A DNA stretch of 15,365 nt, taken from positions 1 to 15,365 of the forward strand of contig CANGXE010000009.1 of the NCBI GenBank assembly GCA_947457525.1, written 5' to 3'. Shown piece after piece: positions 8,447-15,365 of the stretch. The translations under genes and the position numbers were made by a program. The stretch's first letter is position 1, and each line of letters starts with the position of its first letter. The notes under the pieces were generated by a model. The model did not search any database and was not told where the DNA came from. It worked only from the letters and a program-made list of their open reading frames with translations. Source of the stretch: Bacteroidota bacterium (GTDB lineage Bacteria > Bacteroidota > Bacteroidia > Chitinophagales > LD1).

Positions 8447-9628
8447 ATGCTCCAGCTTCAAAATAAAAAAATCCTTATCACCGGAGGAACCGGTCATTTA
8501 GGGTCTGCACTTATTCACTATTTGGTGAAAGAGCGAGCAGTGCAACCGCAGCATATTCGAGTATTTTATTTGAAAGGTTCGCCAATTGATTCGCTTAGCG
8601 ATATAGCAGGATTAGATTTTCTTGCGGGCAATGTGCTAAACACCGAGGATGTAATTGCAGCGATGGATGGCGTGCAATTAGTGTTTCATGTTATCGGTTC
8701 TACGACATTTGATCCTCGTCAAAAGCGTTTGCAATGGTTGGTGAATGTAGAAGGTACAAGAAATGTGTTGGAGGCCTGTTTGAATGCCGCTACATTTGAG
8801 AAAATGTGTTACACCAGCACGGTTAACGCGCTCGGAGTACCCAATCCTGTAGGCAGTATAGGTGATATAGCTAACAGCAGTCCATACGCCAATTTTCCTC
8901 GGCAGCACAGTTTTGTAAATGCGCAACAAACGCTTGATTTTATAGCTGAAGCAAAAGCTAACCCATCCACAAAATGGGAAGAAAAAATTGGTATTGGTTA
9001 TCATGACTCAAAACTTGCTGCGCAAGAGTTGGTGAATGATTATTTTGCAAAATACCAAATGAATGTAGTGTCCTTGATGCCCGGCACTATGTTTGGCCCT
9101 TACGACCATTTGATAGGAACGGGCTTGTATTTGTTATCTATCGCAAAAAACAAAATGCCGGCTGTGTTGCGCGGTTCGGGCATGCCGCTGGCTCATGTAA
9201 TGGATGTAGCTCGTGGTCATGCGTTGGCGATGGAAAAAGCAGTAGCCGGTTCGCAGTATATTTTGTCGGGCAAGAAGGAGGAAAACCGCTATTTGCTAGA
9301 CATGGTGAGTATGATTGCCGAGGTATTGCAGGAAAAATTTCCGGAGCAGAAAATCAATAAACCGAAACTTGAAATTCCATACTCAGTAGCTCATACGGCT
9401 GCATTTTTTAGCGAATGGTCTGCCAGGCTTTTCAATCAACCTATGTTGCTGAGCAGAGATGCCGTGCGAGCCGGAGCGAACCCCTTGTTTTATACTTCGC
9501 AAAAAGCTGAGAAAGAATTGGGCTACGTTCCTCAGTTTACGTTTCGAGAAGCGGTATCAGACATGGCTGATTATTATAAAACATATCATCTTTTTGAACG
9601 AGAAGGCCGCTGGATAGATCAGCGATGA
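8447..9628 (+). CDS. extended SDR NAD(P)-dependent epimerase/reductase
   Basis: This is an extended short-chain dehydrogenase/reductase, 393 residues long. The Rossmann glycine motif TGGTGHLG is at 12-19, a catalytic Ser in CYTSTV is at about 124, and Tyr185 and Lys189 form YxxxK in GYHDSK. The sequence style (FHVIGSTTF, VNVEGTRNVLEAC, PGTMFGPYD) resembles the dihydroflavonol-4-reductase/3-beta-hydroxysteroid dehydrogenase branch. That suggests a reductase or isomerase of a lipid or small alcohol rather than a sugar epimerase, though the substrate cannot be told. The ATG at 8447 follows an A/T-rich leader. The stop overlaps the next start as ATGA at 9625-9628, so translation of the two genes is probably coupled. 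The sterol-carrier-like gene downstream makes a lipid substrate attractive, but this is inference. Confidence 0.88.
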   Translation: MLQLQNKKILITGGTGHLGSALIHYLVKERAVQPQHIRVFYLKGSPIDSLSDIAGLDFLAGNVLNTEDVIAAMDGVQLVFHVIGSTTFDPRQKRLQWLVNVEGTRNVLEACLNAATFEKMCYTSTVNALGVPNPVGSIGDIANSSPYANFPRQHSFVNAQQTLDFIAEAKANPSTKWEEKIGIGYHDSKLAAQELVNDYFAKYQMNVVSLMPGTMFGPYDHLIGTGLYLLSIAKNKMPAVLRGSGMPLAHVMDVARGHALAMEKAVAGSQYILSGKKEENRYLLDMVSMIAEVLQEKFPEQKINKPKLEIPYSVAHTAAFFSEWSARLFNQPMLLSRDAVRAGANPLFYTSQKAEKELGYVPQFTFREAVSDMADYYKTYHLFEREGRWIDQR

Positions 9629-10170
9629 AAACCTTCGCTCTGTTATTATGTTATAAGTATATGAATACCAATACTAAACTGAGTAGCTTTGCTATTATTC
9701 TCATTTCAATGTTTCTTTTAGCTATGCAAAACTCTCCTCGAACAAAATTTCCTTCGCTCACTGCCGAAACCTTAGCCGGCAACAAAATTACTTTGCCGGA
9801 TGCGGTGAAGGGAAAGAAAGCATTTCTCGTGATAGCCTTTGAGCGCAAAGCGCAGTCGCAAGCGGATGCTTGGTATGAAGTGTATGCCAAGCAGTTTCAA
9901 GGCGAAGGTTATGTGTTTTATGAATTGCCGATGATTTCTTCGATGTGGAAATGGTTGAGCGGATTTATCGACTCAGGTATGCGCTCGGGCGTGCCCAGCT
10001 ATAAGCACAATAACGTAGCGACTTATTATGGTCCTTTGGATGAATACATAAAAGCGTTTGGCGTAAAAGACCGCTCGTTGGTTTATGTTTTCACGCTCAA
10101 CGAACAAGGTGAAATTGTCGGACGAACAAACGGTGGCGTTGAGCCGGGAAAGATTATACAGTTGAAATAA
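9625..10170 (+). CDS. exported thioredoxin-fold protein, Atp10-like
   Basis: The product has 181 residues from the ATG at 9625, which overlaps the epimerase stop as ATGA, or 169 from the ATG at 9661. The second start gives a cleaner signal peptide or anchor (K-L-S-S-F-A-I-I-L-I-S-M-F-L-L-A), so it may be the true one. The mature part reads as a thioredoxin-like fold: FPSLTAETLAGNKITLPDAVKGKKAFLVIAF is split here only by description, with the usual first strands, but no CxxC follows, so it should not act as a disulfide oxidoreductase. The later part (YYGPLDEYIKAFGV, then YVFTLNEQGEIVG, then a Gly-rich end) recalls the C-terminal half of the mitochondrial ATP synthase assembly factor Atp10 (Pfam ATP-synt_10). 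The likeness is from memory of the family pattern and is not proven. The likely location is the periplasm or the outer face of the inner membrane. Confidence 0.7.
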   Translation: MKTFALLLCYKYMNTNTKLSSFAIILISMFLLAMQNSPRTKFPSLTAETLAGNKITLPDAVKGKKAFLVIAFERKAQSQADAWYEVYAKQFQGEGYVFYELPMISSMWKWLSGFIDSGMRSGVPSYKHNNVATYYGPLDEYIKAFGVKDRSLVYVFTLNEQGEIVGRTNGGVEPGKIIQLK

Positions 10171-10243
10171 TAAAATCAGTAAAACATTTATTTATACTTG
10201 CTTTTCAAAACATCTTTTTAACCAATATAAACCTAAACAACAA

Positions 10244-10543
10244 ATGGCATTCGAATCCATCTTAATTGCAATTCAAGGCGCTGCTGCCGGAGCACCAACA
10301 CTTGGTAAAACATTGAAATTTGATTTTGGCGACAACAAAATCGTTATTGATGGCACTGGCGCTAGCAATGTAGTTTCTACTGATGATCAAGAAGTAGATT
10401 GTACCATTGCCGTTTCTATTGACGATTTGAAATCGTTGATTAACGGAACATTGAACCCAATGGGCGCTTTCATGATGGGAAAAATCAAAGTGAAAGGCGA
10501 TATGGGCGTAGCGATGAAACTACAATCATTATTTAAAGCATAA
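10244..10543 (+). CDS. SCP2 sterol-binding domain protein
   Basis: This 99-residue protein is a single SCP2 (sterol carrier protein 2) domain. The family folds into a hydrophobic tunnel that binds fatty acyl chains, sterols or other lipids. The typical C-terminal signature is visible: DCTIAVSIDDLKSLINGTLNP, followed by the GKIKVKGDMGVAMKLQSLF block with its Gly-Lys-x-x-x-x-Gly-Asp pattern. There is no signal peptide, so it should be cytoplasmic. It begins at an ATG after the A-rich leader AAACCTAAACAACAA, 73 bases after the preceding gene, and is followed 10 bases later by a strong terminator. It may be the last gene of the epimerase transcript or have its own promoter. TATACTTG at 10193-10200 is a one-mismatch -7 candidate without a well-placed -33 box. 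Confidence 0.88.
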   Translation: MAFESILIAIQGAAAGAPTLGKTLKFDFGDNKIVIDGTGASNVVSTDDQEVDCTIAVSIDDLKSLINGTLNPMGAFMMGKIKVKGDMGVAMKLQSLFKA

Positions 10544-10552
10544 TTTTCAAGG

Positions 10553-10594
10553 CCGGTTGTTGAGTGGTTCGCCAGTTGACAACCGGTTTTTTTT
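10553..10594 (+). terminator. rho-independent terminator after the SCP2 gene
   Basis: A perfect 8-bp stem, CCGGTTGT (10553-10560) with ACAACCGG (10579-10586), is followed directly by eight T residues (10587-10594). It begins 10 bases after the SCP2 stop. On the minus strand the hairpin is not followed by a T run, so it serves the plus strand. Its T tract touches the stop codon of the convergent YdcF gene. Confidence 0.9.
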
Positions 10595-11208
10595 CAATAT
10601 TTCAACCAATAGTAAAACGTCTTCACCCATTCGTTATTGATGGCGATTAGTCCTTCTTCTTTTTCCCACCAATTTAGTTCATCGTAAATAGAACTTTTCG
10701 CTCCGCGATAAATGATTTGAATATTGGCATTTTCAAATTTTTCAGCAAACACCGACCGCACTCTGCGACAGTGAATCTTTGATGACAATACGATAATTTT
10801 TTTAATGTTTTGTTGCTTGCAGTAAGCCAAAATAATATCTGACTCCTCAAGCGTGCTCGTGCCTTTCCGAATGAGTACAATGGCACTGTCCGGCACTGCG
10901 TGTCGCTGCAAATTGATAGCCGTTAAGTCACTCTCTAACGTATCAATTCCGATGATGCGAAAGTTAAGTTCAGGATTTCCTCCGGTGCAGATGATTTTGC
11001 TCGTCCATCCGGCTCGGTAAATATTCACTGCTTCGTTGCCGCGGTCGTAACCTCCGCCCGATAACACAGCCATAGCCTCCACTTTCTCCAATTTATCTTC
11101 GGCCATTAGTACCGTTGAAAACGAACGCAGAATAGGCATGCGAAATGCCATAAGCACAGCGCCAATCATGATGACTGCCAGTAGAAAAGCAATAATTCGT
11201 TGGCGCAT
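10594..11208 (-). CDS. YdcF/DUF218 family membrane-anchored protein
   Basis: DUF218/YdcF proteins have a Rossmann-like fold and are linked to envelope metabolism (ElyC and SanA in E. coli); their chemistry is poorly known. This one has 204 residues with one N-terminal membrane segment at about 5-22. Family marks are AMAVLSGGGYDRGNEAVNIYRAG, then KIICTGG, then GTSTLEESDIILAY, and then IIVLSSKIHCRRVRSVF, which matches the part where the family usually has S-x-x-x-H-x-x-R. I chose the ATG at 11208 because it overlaps the stop of the upstream lipase gene as TAATG, a classic coupling arrangement. A TTG at 11226 would add six residues. The protein probably sits at the membrane with its domain outside. 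Its coupling to a lipase is suggestive of an envelope role but not proof. Confidence 0.87.
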   Translation of the reverse strand: MRQRIIAFLLAVIMIGAVLMAFRMPILRSFSTVLMAEDKLEKVEAMAVLSGGGYDRGNEAVNIYRAGWTSKIICTGGNPELNFRIIGIDTLESDLTAINLQRHAVPDSAIVLIRKGTSTLEESDIILAYCKQQNIKKIIVLSSKIHCRRVRSVFAEKFENANIQIIYRGAKSSIYDELNWWEKEEGLIAINNEWVKTFYYWLKY

Positions 11209-12038
11209 TAATGTGCGTTTAGCCAACTAGTCATGTAAGCTAAAACCTCGCTTCTGTCCGGCTCGGGTTCGTTGTGTAACTCGTGGTAGAAGCCTTCCCA
11301 AAGTTTTAAGGTCATCAAGTTTTTTGGTGCATTTGCAGCAAATTCTTTAGTGCCCTCAAAGGAGGTCAATTGGTCGGCTGTGCCGTGCATTATAAGCATC
11401 GGCACTTTTAGTTTGGATGCATGTTCCAATGCCCATTTTCCGGCTTGAAAAAATCCAAGAAAAGTGCCTGCGGTTATTTTGCCGTGATTATAAGGGTCTT
11501 CGTTGTATTTGCGCACTTCGTTTCTATCTCTCGAAATAGCTTCAGAATTTAAGGCCGCACTTTCGGTAAATGCAGGATAAATATTGACCATCATTTTGGC
11601 TAAAAATACTTTGAAAGCCGGTGGTTCAAAACCCAATTTAAACAACGGGCCGGTGGCTATAGCTCCGGCAAGGTTAGGTTGTCTGCGCAACACATAGTTG
11701 GTCACAATTCCCCCACCCATGCTATGTCCCCAAAGGAATTTTTTGATGCCCGGAAAACGAGTATCCGCTTCATCTAATATCAATTTTACCGAATCTAAAA
11801 ACGCCTCATAGCTTGGCGCATGGCCGCGTTTGCCGGTGGTTTTGCCGTGTCCAAATTCATCATAGGTTAACACGGCATAGCCCGCTTCACAGAAACGCTT
11901 AGCCGCATCGGCATAGCGCGAACTGTGCTCGTTAAATCCGTGAACAATGCAAACTACACCCTTAACTTGTGGCGGGCTCCAGCCTTGCGCGTAAAATGTC
12001 TCACCTTCTTGTTGCCAACTCCATTCAAAATGATTCAT
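11208..12038 (-). CDS. alpha/beta hydrolase, monoacylglycerol lipase-like
   Basis: The protein has 276 residues, a usual length for the serine-aminopeptidase-S33/monoglyceride lipase family, which hydrolyses monoacylglycerols or lysophospholipids. It has the oxyanion-hole block VHGFNEHSSRY (32-42) and the nucleophile elbow GHSMGG, with Ser106 as catalytic residue. Asp222 in HGTADQLTS and His252 in FYHELHNE complete the triad. The spacing and the HGFNEHSSRY block are very like those of mammalian MGLL and bacterial lysophospholipases. There is no signal peptide, so it should be cytoplasmic. The stop codon overlaps the start of the YdcF-like gene. Upstream, a TACATTTG box at 12079-12086 may be its promoter. 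The exact lipid substrate is not visible. Confidence 0.92.
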   Translation of the reverse strand: MNHFEWSWQQEGETFYAQGWSPPQVKGVVCIVHGFNEHSSRYADAAKRFCEAGYAVLTYDEFGHGKTTGKRGHAPSYEAFLDSVKLILDEADTRFPGIKKFLWGHSMGGGIVTNYVLRRQPNLAGAIATGPLFKLGFEPPAFKVFLAKMMVNIYPAFTESAALNSEAISRDRNEVRKYNEDPYNHGKITAGTFLGFFQAGKWALEHASKLKVPMLIMHGTADQLTSFEGTKEFAANAPKNLMTLKLWEGFYHELHNEPEPDRSEVLAYMTSWLNAH

Positions 12039-12042
12039 AACC

Positions 12043-12078
12043 GTATGATTTAAAAAATGAAATAAGATTGTATGATTT
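12043..12078. repeat. 9-bp direct repeat GTATGATTT
   Basis: GTATGATTT occurs at 12043-12051 and 12070-12078, with starts 27 bases apart, in the short space between the divergent lipase and EEP genes. It could be a tandem operator or the trace of a small duplication. Chance in A/T-rich DNA cannot be excluded. Confidence 0.5.
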
Positions 12079-12099
12079 CAAATGTAGAAATTATCTTGC
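12068..12099 (+). promoter_or_regulatory. putative promoter of the EEP-family gene
   Basis: TTG at 12068-12070 is followed after 21 bases by TATCTTGC (12092-12099). This resembles the common Bacteroidota TATCTTTG box with one T missing. The spacing suits a -33/-7 pair and the start codon follows 16 bases later. It overlaps the candidate promoter for the divergent lipase gene. Confidence 0.3.
12079..12086 (-). promoter_or_regulatory. putative -7 box for the lipase-YdcF pair
   Basis: Read on the minus strand this is TACATTTG, an exact TAnnTTTG match, 40 bases upstream of the lipase ATG. A TTTG on the same strand at 12102-12105 leaves a spacer of only about 15 bases, shorter than usual. Confidence 0.35.
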
Positions 12100-12114
12100 A
12101 TCAAATTTTAAAAA

Positions 12115-13185
12115 ATGAAACAGTTGGGTGTAATTCTTCTAGTATTAGTGTTAGCTGCCGTTCTTTATGTTGGCGGAATGCTCTTTTTGGGTTGGGTGAC
12201 CAAGTTTAAACCCGAGCCGCTCGAAAAGGTGGAAGTTATTTCTCCCCAAAACCAGTCTTACGCCTTGCCAAAAACGATAAGCGACAGCACGGTTTCCTTG
12301 ATGATTTGGAATGTGGGTTATGGTGGGTTAGGCGCAGAAGTGGATTTTTTCTATGATGGAGGAAAAATGGTGACCTCACCCAAAGAACATGTGACCAAAA
12401 ACAACGAAGGCATGAAAAACTTTTTGGAGCAGCACAGTGATGTAGATTTTTTCTTGTTTCAAGAAGTGGACAGAAAAGGCAAGCGCAGCCACGAAACAGA
12501 TCAAGCCGAAAATTTTGCTAAGGTATTGAGCAATCATCAATATACATTTACGCCCAATTATGATGTGTTGTATTTACCGTTTCCTTTCACCGACCCAATG
12601 GGAAGAGTGTATGGCGGTTTGCAATCATTATCTAAGTATGCTTCGACCGAAAATTTGCGCATTGCTTTGCCGGGCATCACTGATTTTCCACGTAAGTTAT
12701 TTTACTTAGAGCGTTGCTTACAGTTACAGCGCTTTCCGGTGGCAAATGGCAAAGAATTGATTGTGGTTAATGCACACTTTGAGGCGTATGATGATGGCGG
12801 CATCAAAAAGCAACAAATGGAAGTGGCGAAGAAATTTATGGATGAAGAGTTTGCCAAAGGAAATTATGTGATTATGGGTGGCGATTGGAATATAGCTCCG
12901 GCTACTTTCAATGTAAAAACTTGGGAAAAAGAACCCGAAAGCGATGCCTTGTATTTAAAAAATAACGACCCGAACTACATGGCCGGTTGGCAAGTGGCGT
13001 ACGACTCGACTGTGGCAACCAACCGCAAAAACAAAACAGCTTTTGACGCCAACAAAACATTCACTACGGTGATTGATTACTATTTGGTGTCGCCCAACTT
13101 AGAAGTGGAAAGCGTAAATGGCATGGATTTAAAATTTGCATTTAGCGACCATCAGCCGGTGAAGTTGAAAGTCAGGTTTAAATAA
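12115..13185 (+). CDS. membrane-anchored endonuclease/exonuclease/phosphatase family protein
   Basis: The product has 356 residues, with a hydrophobic N-terminal segment at about 5-26 acting as anchor or uncleaved signal. The EEP (DNase I-like) metallohydrolase domain follows. The family's active-site positions are all present: Asn66 in IWNVGYG, Glu117 in FQEVD, His221 in NAHFEAYD, Asp257 and Asn259 in GGDWN, Asp321 in IDYYLV, and Asp345-His346 in SDHQP. The enzyme should therefore be active. EEP members cut nucleic acids, phosphoinositides or sphingomyelin. An exported, membrane-tethered form next to a lipase could be a phosphodiesterase of either class, and the sequence does not decide. The ATG at 12115 lies in the second copy of a 14-bp repeat. 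The stop overlaps that of convergent birA by 8 bases. Confidence 0.9.
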   Translation: MKQLGVILLVLVLAAVLYVGGMLFLGWVTKFKPEPLEKVEVISPQNQSYALPKTISDSTVSLMIWNVGYGGLGAEVDFFYDGGKMVTSPKEHVTKNNEGMKNFLEQHSDVDFFLFQEVDRKGKRSHETDQAENFAKVLSNHQYTFTPNYDVLYLPFPFTDPMGRVYGGLQSLSKYASTENLRIALPGITDFPRKLFYLERCLQLQRFPVANGKELIVVNAHFEAYDDGGIKKQQMEVAKKFMDEEFAKGNYVIMGGDWNIAPATFNVKTWEKEPESDALYLKNNDPNYMAGWQVAYDSTVATNRKNKTAFDANKTFTTVIDYYLVSPNLEVESVNGMDLKFAFSDHQPVKLKVRFK

Positions 13186-13930
13186 CAAACTCCACTTCCT
13201 TAAACGCAAAGCGATGTTCTTTGCCTTGGCTGTGTAAGATGAGTTTTCCTTCTTTTGTCACTCCGTTTATTTCTCCTTTGATTATCGCAGTTCCCTTTTT
13301 GAATTCATGCGTTTGTTGATAGCGATAGAGCGAAACAGTGTAAGCCTTATCTAAAAAGTTATAATGCTTTTGGCGCAGCTGCAGGTAGTATTTTTCGATA
13401 TACGTACTCAAACTATCGCGCAGTTTGTTGAGGTCAAAATCTAGTTTACTGATTTCGGCCAATGCCACCGGGTTGGGCAAATTTTCATCAAATTCTTCTT
13501 GATTAGCGTTTAGTCCGATTCCTACTACAGACGATGCAATGCTGCTGCCGCTGATGGTGTTTTCGATTAAAATGCCTGCTACTTTTCGGTCGCCATAGTA
13601 AATATCATTCGGCCATTTGATGCTGAACTCACCTCCGGTTTGCTCTTCACAACAATCTTTAACAGCCAAAGAAATGGCCATGTTGAGGTAAAATTGCTGT
13701 GCAGCTTCAAGAAAATTGGGGTAAAGAATGTAACTCACCGTCAAGTTTTTTCCGCCTTCGGCTGCCCAGGTGTTACCCGCTTGTCCGCGGCCTTTTAGCT
13801 GAGTGGTGGCGCTGATGATGGTGCCTTCGGGTGGATGTTCTTTCGTCAACAATTCTTTGGCAAAAGTGTTAGTGGAGTCCACCGAAGCGAGAGAAATATG
13901 ATTTTGACCAATAAAAAGAGTACCTAACAT
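13178..13930 (-). CDS. birA: biotin--[acetyl-CoA-carboxylase] ligase
   Basis: BirA makes biotinoyl-AMP and attaches biotin to the carrier domain of acetyl-CoA carboxylase and similar enzymes. The protein has 250 residues from the ATG at 13930 and begins directly with the catalytic domain (L-F-I-G ... VDSTNTFA). It lacks the N-terminal winged helix of the E. coli protein, so it is a ligase without repressor function. The biotinoyl-AMP loop GRGQAGNTW lies at 47-55, KWPNDIYY at 105-112, KVAGILIE at 116-123, and the small C-terminal domain from about 205. A TTG at 13942 would add four residues; I prefer the ATG. Its stop overlaps that of the convergent EEP gene. It is divergent from rsfS, an arrangement that, as far as I recall, is common in Bacteroidota. 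Confidence 0.95.
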   Translation of the reverse strand: MLGTLFIGQNHISLASVDSTNTFAKELLTKEHPPEGTIISATTQLKGRGQAGNTWAAEGGKNLTVSYILYPNFLEAAQQFYLNMAISLAVKDCCEEQTGGEFSIKWPNDIYYGDRKVAGILIENTISGSSIASSVVGIGLNANQEEFDENLPNPVALAEISKLDFDLNKLRDSLSTYIEKYYLQLRQKHYNFLDKAYTVSLYRYQQTHEFKKGTAIIKGEINGVTKEGKLILHSQGKEHRFAFKEVEFVI

Positions 13931-13966
13931 AGTGCAAATCAAACTTTTCGTTTCCTAAAAACTAAT

Positions 13967-13974
13967 TACTTTTG
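13967..13974 (+). promoter_or_regulatory. putative -7 box for rsfS-ftsH
   Basis: TACTTTTG is an exact TAnnTTTG match 39 bases before the rsfS start. At the -33 distance there is only a T-rich TTTTCG (13945-13950), not a perfect TTG. On the other strand TAGTTTTT (13957-13964) is a one-mismatch -7 candidate for birA, so the two promoters may lie back to back. Confidence 0.45.
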
Positions 13975-14013
13975 AAATGAACATAATCTAATATTTCAAT
14001 AAAATTTAATCGT

Positions 14014-14373
14014 TTGGCAAAAAGAAAAACCGCAGCAGATGAACTGCACAAAACTATCATCGAAGCTATTTTAGATAAAAAAGGGAAAGACCCCATAAGT
14101 CTCGACCTCCGCAAGCTCAAAGACGCTCCCGCAGAATTTTTCATCATCGCGCATGGCGACTCCACCACTCAAGTAAGAGCGATTTTTGACAACGTGGTGG
14201 AAGAAACCACCAAAGCCGGCTTTAAGCCTTTTCGCGCAGAAAGCAGCAAAGGCTCTGAGTGGATGATTGCAGACTATGGCTACATTTTTGTGCATTTGTT
14301 TTATCGAGAAAAAAGAGATTTCTATGCACTCGAAGAGCTTTGGAGCGATGCAGTTGAAACTAAATACGAGTAA
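14014..14373 (+). CDS. rsfS: ribosome silencing factor RsfS (Iojap family)
   Basis: RsfS binds ribosomal protein uL14 on the large subunit and blocks joining with the small subunit, lowering translation when nutrients run out. The protein has 119 residues, a normal length. Family blocks are visible: DPISLDLRKLKDAPAEFFII, then HGDSTTQVRAIFDNV, then SEWMIADYGYIFVHLFY with the conserved W-x-x-x-D-Y-G, and then FYALEELW. The start is a TTG at 14014 (M-A-K-R-K-T); there is no in-frame ATG upstream within the transcript suggested by the -7 box at 13967. A weak start codon might keep its level low. ftsH follows 85 bases downstream on the same strand with no obvious terminator between them. Confidence 0.94.
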   Translation: MAKRKTAADELHKTIIEAILDKKGKDPISLDLRKLKDAPAEFFIIAHGDSTTQVRAIFDNVVEETTKAGFKPFRAESSKGSEWMIADYGYIFVHLFYREKRDFYALEELWSDAVETKYE

Positions 14374-14458
14374 CGACTGTTTTACAGCTCCATACAATAA
14401 TTAAAAATCAAATCCGTCAAAGAGAGGACACTGATAAAAACGAGGTACGAATAACATC

Positions 14459-15365
14459 ATGGAAAACAACACGAACAACAACAAAGGCACTAAAAAAGCG
14501 AAGAAAATATTAGAAGACGGTCCCAAATTCAACTACTTCTGGGTATATGCCATCATCATCGGTTTCATCGTCATTTCTTTCAACCTATCTTTCTTTCAAG
14601 AGAACTCGGTTGAAACTTCTATGAGCGAACTCAAAACCATGTTGCAAGACAATGATGTTGAGAAAATCATTATTGTCAATAGTAAAGTTGCAGAAGTATT
14701 CATTACCGACTCTTCCCTGACGAAAGAGCGCTATAAAAAAGCAGGTCGAACTAAAATCGGAACGGTAAACAAAGGCCCACACTATTTTTTGAGTGTGCCG
14801 TCTAACGATGCTTTCGACAAATTTATCACCGAATACTACAAAGATAAACCGGAGGCAAAAGCCGTAAACGTAAAGTATGAAGTGCGTCAAGATTGGTTGC
14901 GCGACCTAATTCCTTATTTGTTGATGTTCTTGCTGTTGGGTGGTTTTTGGATGTTCATGTTGCGCAGAGCCGGAGGCGGTGGTGGCATTGGCGGTGGCGG
15001 TGGCAACATCTTCAATATCGGCAAGTCGAAAGCTATCTTGTTTGATAAAGATGAGAAAATCAATATCACGTTTGGCGATGTAGCCGGATTGGATGAAGCA
15101 AAAGTAGAAGTACAAGAGATTGTCAACTTCTTGAAGAATCCGAAAAAGTACACTGTGTTGGGTGGTAAAATACCGAAAGGAGCTTTGTTGATTGGCCCTC
15201 CGGGAACCGGAAAAACATTGATTGCGAAAGCGATGGCCGGAGAAGCACAAGTGCCTTTCTTTAGTATTTCAGGCTCAGATTTCGTAGAGATGTTTGTGGG
15301 TGTGGGTGCATCCCGTGTACGTGATTTGTTTCGTCAAGCAAGAGAGAAAGCGCCTTGTATCATTT
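14459..15365 (+). CDS. ftsH: ATP-dependent zinc metalloprotease FtsH, 3' end missing at window edge
   Basis: FtsH is the membrane-bound AAA+ protease that degrades misfolded membrane proteins and selected regulators. Only the first 302 residues are in the window. They show an Asn/Lys-rich cytoplasmic tail (1-24), a first membrane segment (26-45) and a periplasmic domain (46-150). A second membrane segment (151-168) and a glycine-rich linker (171-182) follow. The ATPase domain then has DVAGLDEAK, Walker A GPPGTGKT (246-253) and the pore-loop residues in MFVGVG (278-283). The Walker B box, the SRH and the HExxH zinc site would lie beyond the edge. The ATG at 14459 is the only reasonable start. 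The periplasmic domain includes the KAGRTKIGTVNKGPHYF segment of unclear role. The protein is probably co-transcribed with rsfS. Confidence 0.97.
   Translation, partial: MENNTNNNKGTKKAKKILEDGPKFNYFWVYAIIIGFIVISFNLSFFQENSVETSMSELKTMLQDNDVEKIIIVNSKVAEVFITDSSLTKERYKKAGRTKIGTVNKGPHYFLSVPSNDAFDKFITEYYKDKPEAKAVNVKYEVRQDWLRDLIPYLLMFLLLGGFWMFMLRRAGGGGGIGGGGGNIFNIGKSKAILFDKDEKINITFGDVAGLDEAKVEVQEIVNFLKNPKKYTVLGGKIPKGALLIGPPGTGKTLIAKAMAGEAQVPFFSISGSDFVEMFVGVGASRVRDLFRQAREKAPCII

Larger units (their letters stand above)
12049..12120. repeat. 14-bp direct repeat that includes the EEP start codon
   Basis: TTTAAAAAATGAAA occurs at 12049-12062 and again at 12107-12120. The second copy contains the ATG (12115) of the EEP-family gene. 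The first copy also contains an ATG (12057), but it is followed by AAA and TAA, giving a two-codon dead end. Two overlapping repeat pairs in 80 bases suggest a local duplication. Confidence 0.55.

Noticed and set aside
14906..15250. Minus-strand ORFs opposite ftsH, one with a run of prolines
   Set aside because: The proline run is the reverse reading of the glycine-rich linker of FtsH; both frames are shadows of that gene.
1..15365. A new multi-gene defence, mobile or biosynthetic system
   Set aside because: The genes are recognisable housekeeping, envelope and lipid-related families; there are no transposase, integrase, nuclease-toxin, CRISPR or long inverted-repeat signals in the window.

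Overview
The window looks like chromosome from a member of the Bacteroidota, probably one of the environmental lineages. Start codons are preceded by A/T-rich leaders rather than Shine-Dalgarno sequences. Several upstream regions carry the TAnnTTTG -7 element typical of the phylum. The birA | rsfS-ftsH and gcvH-vanZ neighbourhoods are, as far as I recall, common there. This is inferred from layout and protein character; no rRNA or other marker gene is present.

Layout. Bases 1-854 (-) hold most of a MoxR-type AAA+ ATPase cut by the left edge. Divergent from it lies mutL (mismatch repair; GTG start at 1083), followed by gcvH (lipoyl carrier of glycine cleavage) and a VanZ-like membrane protein. 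Converging on these is a di-heme cytochrome c peroxidase gene (3799-4847, -) broken by what look like three single-base indels. Upstream of it on the same strand is mfd (transcription-repair coupling factor). Divergent from mfd, an SDR-type epimerase/reductase overlaps by 4 bp a secreted thioredoxin-fold protein resembling Atp10. A stand-alone SCP2 sterol-carrier protein comes next, ending in a clear rho-independent terminator.

On the minus strand, a monoacylglycerol-lipase-like hydrolase and a YdcF/DUF218 protein form a translationally coupled pair (TAATG overlap). Divergent from the lipase is a membrane-anchored endonuclease/exonuclease/phosphatase (EEP) protein. Its stop overlaps that of the convergent birA (monofunctional biotin ligase). 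Divergent from birA are rsfS (ribosome silencing factor) and the start of ftsH (membrane AAA+ protease), cut by the right edge.

The genes are mostly housekeeping (DNA repair, biotinylation, ribosome hibernation, membrane proteolysis, one-carbon metabolism) with scattered envelope and lipid functions. I found no tRNA, rRNA, CRISPR array, insertion sequence, phage gene or defence island, and no stretch over 300 bases without a gene. I do not see a new multi-gene system. The points most worth a second look are the decayed peroxidase, the altered endonuclease residues of MutL, the Atp10-like protein, and the repeat-containing divergent promoter at 12039-12114.
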